From Limanda limanda (taxonomy: Eukaryota; Chordata; Actinopteri; Pleuronectiformes; Pleuronectidae), in the NCBI RefSeq assembly GCF_963576545.1, contig NC_083644.1, positions 24,317,893 through 24,381,892 on the forward strand: a stretch of DNA of 64,000 bases, in the 5' to 3' direction. The translations under genes were made by a program, and so were the position numbers. Under the pieces are notes generated by a model, which was given only the letters and a program-made list of their open reading frames with translations, was not told the origin of the DNA and made no database searches. Below are positions 63,820 to 64,000 of this stretch, one piece after another (the stretch's first letter is position 1; each line of letters opens with the position of its first letter).

Positions 63820-64000
63820 GACCTCTGGGGAAAATCCAGAGAATTGGCTACGAAGTTTACCCAGACTTTGCCTTTCACACATGCACAACACACAGGTGGT
63901 TCTCTGCACAGACACGTTCACAACAGTAACAAATCCTCTGCATTATTCAGGTGAGAGGGGTAGCAGCCGGGAACAGCCGGCAGAGGCAGGAAGTGACAAA
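63820..64000 (+). repeat. Dispersed repeat, longest copy of the ACATGACCTCTGG family
   Basis: Starts AAACATGACCTCTGGGGAAA, passes CCTTTCACACATGCACAAC and GGTGGTTCTCTGCACAGAC, and reaches CAGCCGGCAGAGGCAGGAAG at the window edge. Fragments of the same family lie at 53596 and 54558. Confidence 0.65.

Overview
The window is teleost genomic DNA, probably from a percomorph-type ray-finned fish. Support comes from multi-exon vertebrate genes with short GT-AG introns, CpG-island promoters in an AT-rich background, and many fish-type DNA transposons, MITEs and microsatellites. I found no prokaryotic operon, CRISPR array, rRNA or tRNA.

Three protein-coding genes could be reconstructed exon by exon, with every intron phase agreeing. 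(1) bcl6a, plus strand, 40922-44215: the BTB/zinc-finger repressor, 8 coding exons, 703 aa, complete. Its CpG-island promoter and a non-coding exon 1 lie at about 38.6-39.7 kb. (2) lsm2, minus strand, 48308-46603: Sm-like U6 snRNP/decapping protein, 5 coding exons, 95 aa, complete; the first coding exon carries only the ATG. (3) inpp5d (SHIP1), minus strand, 62616-51940: 21 coding exons, 850 aa, running from just before the 5-phosphatase domain to the stop codon. The SH2 end lies beyond 64 kb. bcl6a and lsm2 converge tail to tail; lsm2 and inpp5d are in tandem.

The first 38 kb hold no coding gene that I can recognise. There is a second CpG island at 19.3-20.0 kb with a good minus-strand splice donor, plus exon-like segments at 12.3 and 24.0 kb (minus) and 30.3 and 37.5 kb (plus). 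In vertebrates the neighbour transcribed divergently from BCL6 is LPP, so the minus-strand segments may be 5' non-coding exons of lpp. That is inference only. The two plus-strand segments splice in phase into the bcl6a start exon and could be alternative 5' exons of bcl6a.

Transposable elements are the other main content. Four hAT-type elements have recognisable termini and 8-bp target-site duplications (three perfect, one 7/8). One of them contains a Tc1 fragment with a truncated transposase. There are also TTAA-type and palindromic MITEs, a PIF/Harbinger-like non-autonomous element with a 4 x 16 bp array, an interstitial telomeric tract in an inpp5d intron, and a long GT microsatellite.

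I found no previously undescribed multi-gene system. The most interesting points are a cluster of four TTCN3GAA (BCL6/STAT-type) sites at the bcl6a promoter/exon 1, a possible in-frame upstream extension of bcl6a, a weak splice donor in inpp5d whose retention would remove the whole docking tail, and several dated-looking transposon insertions.
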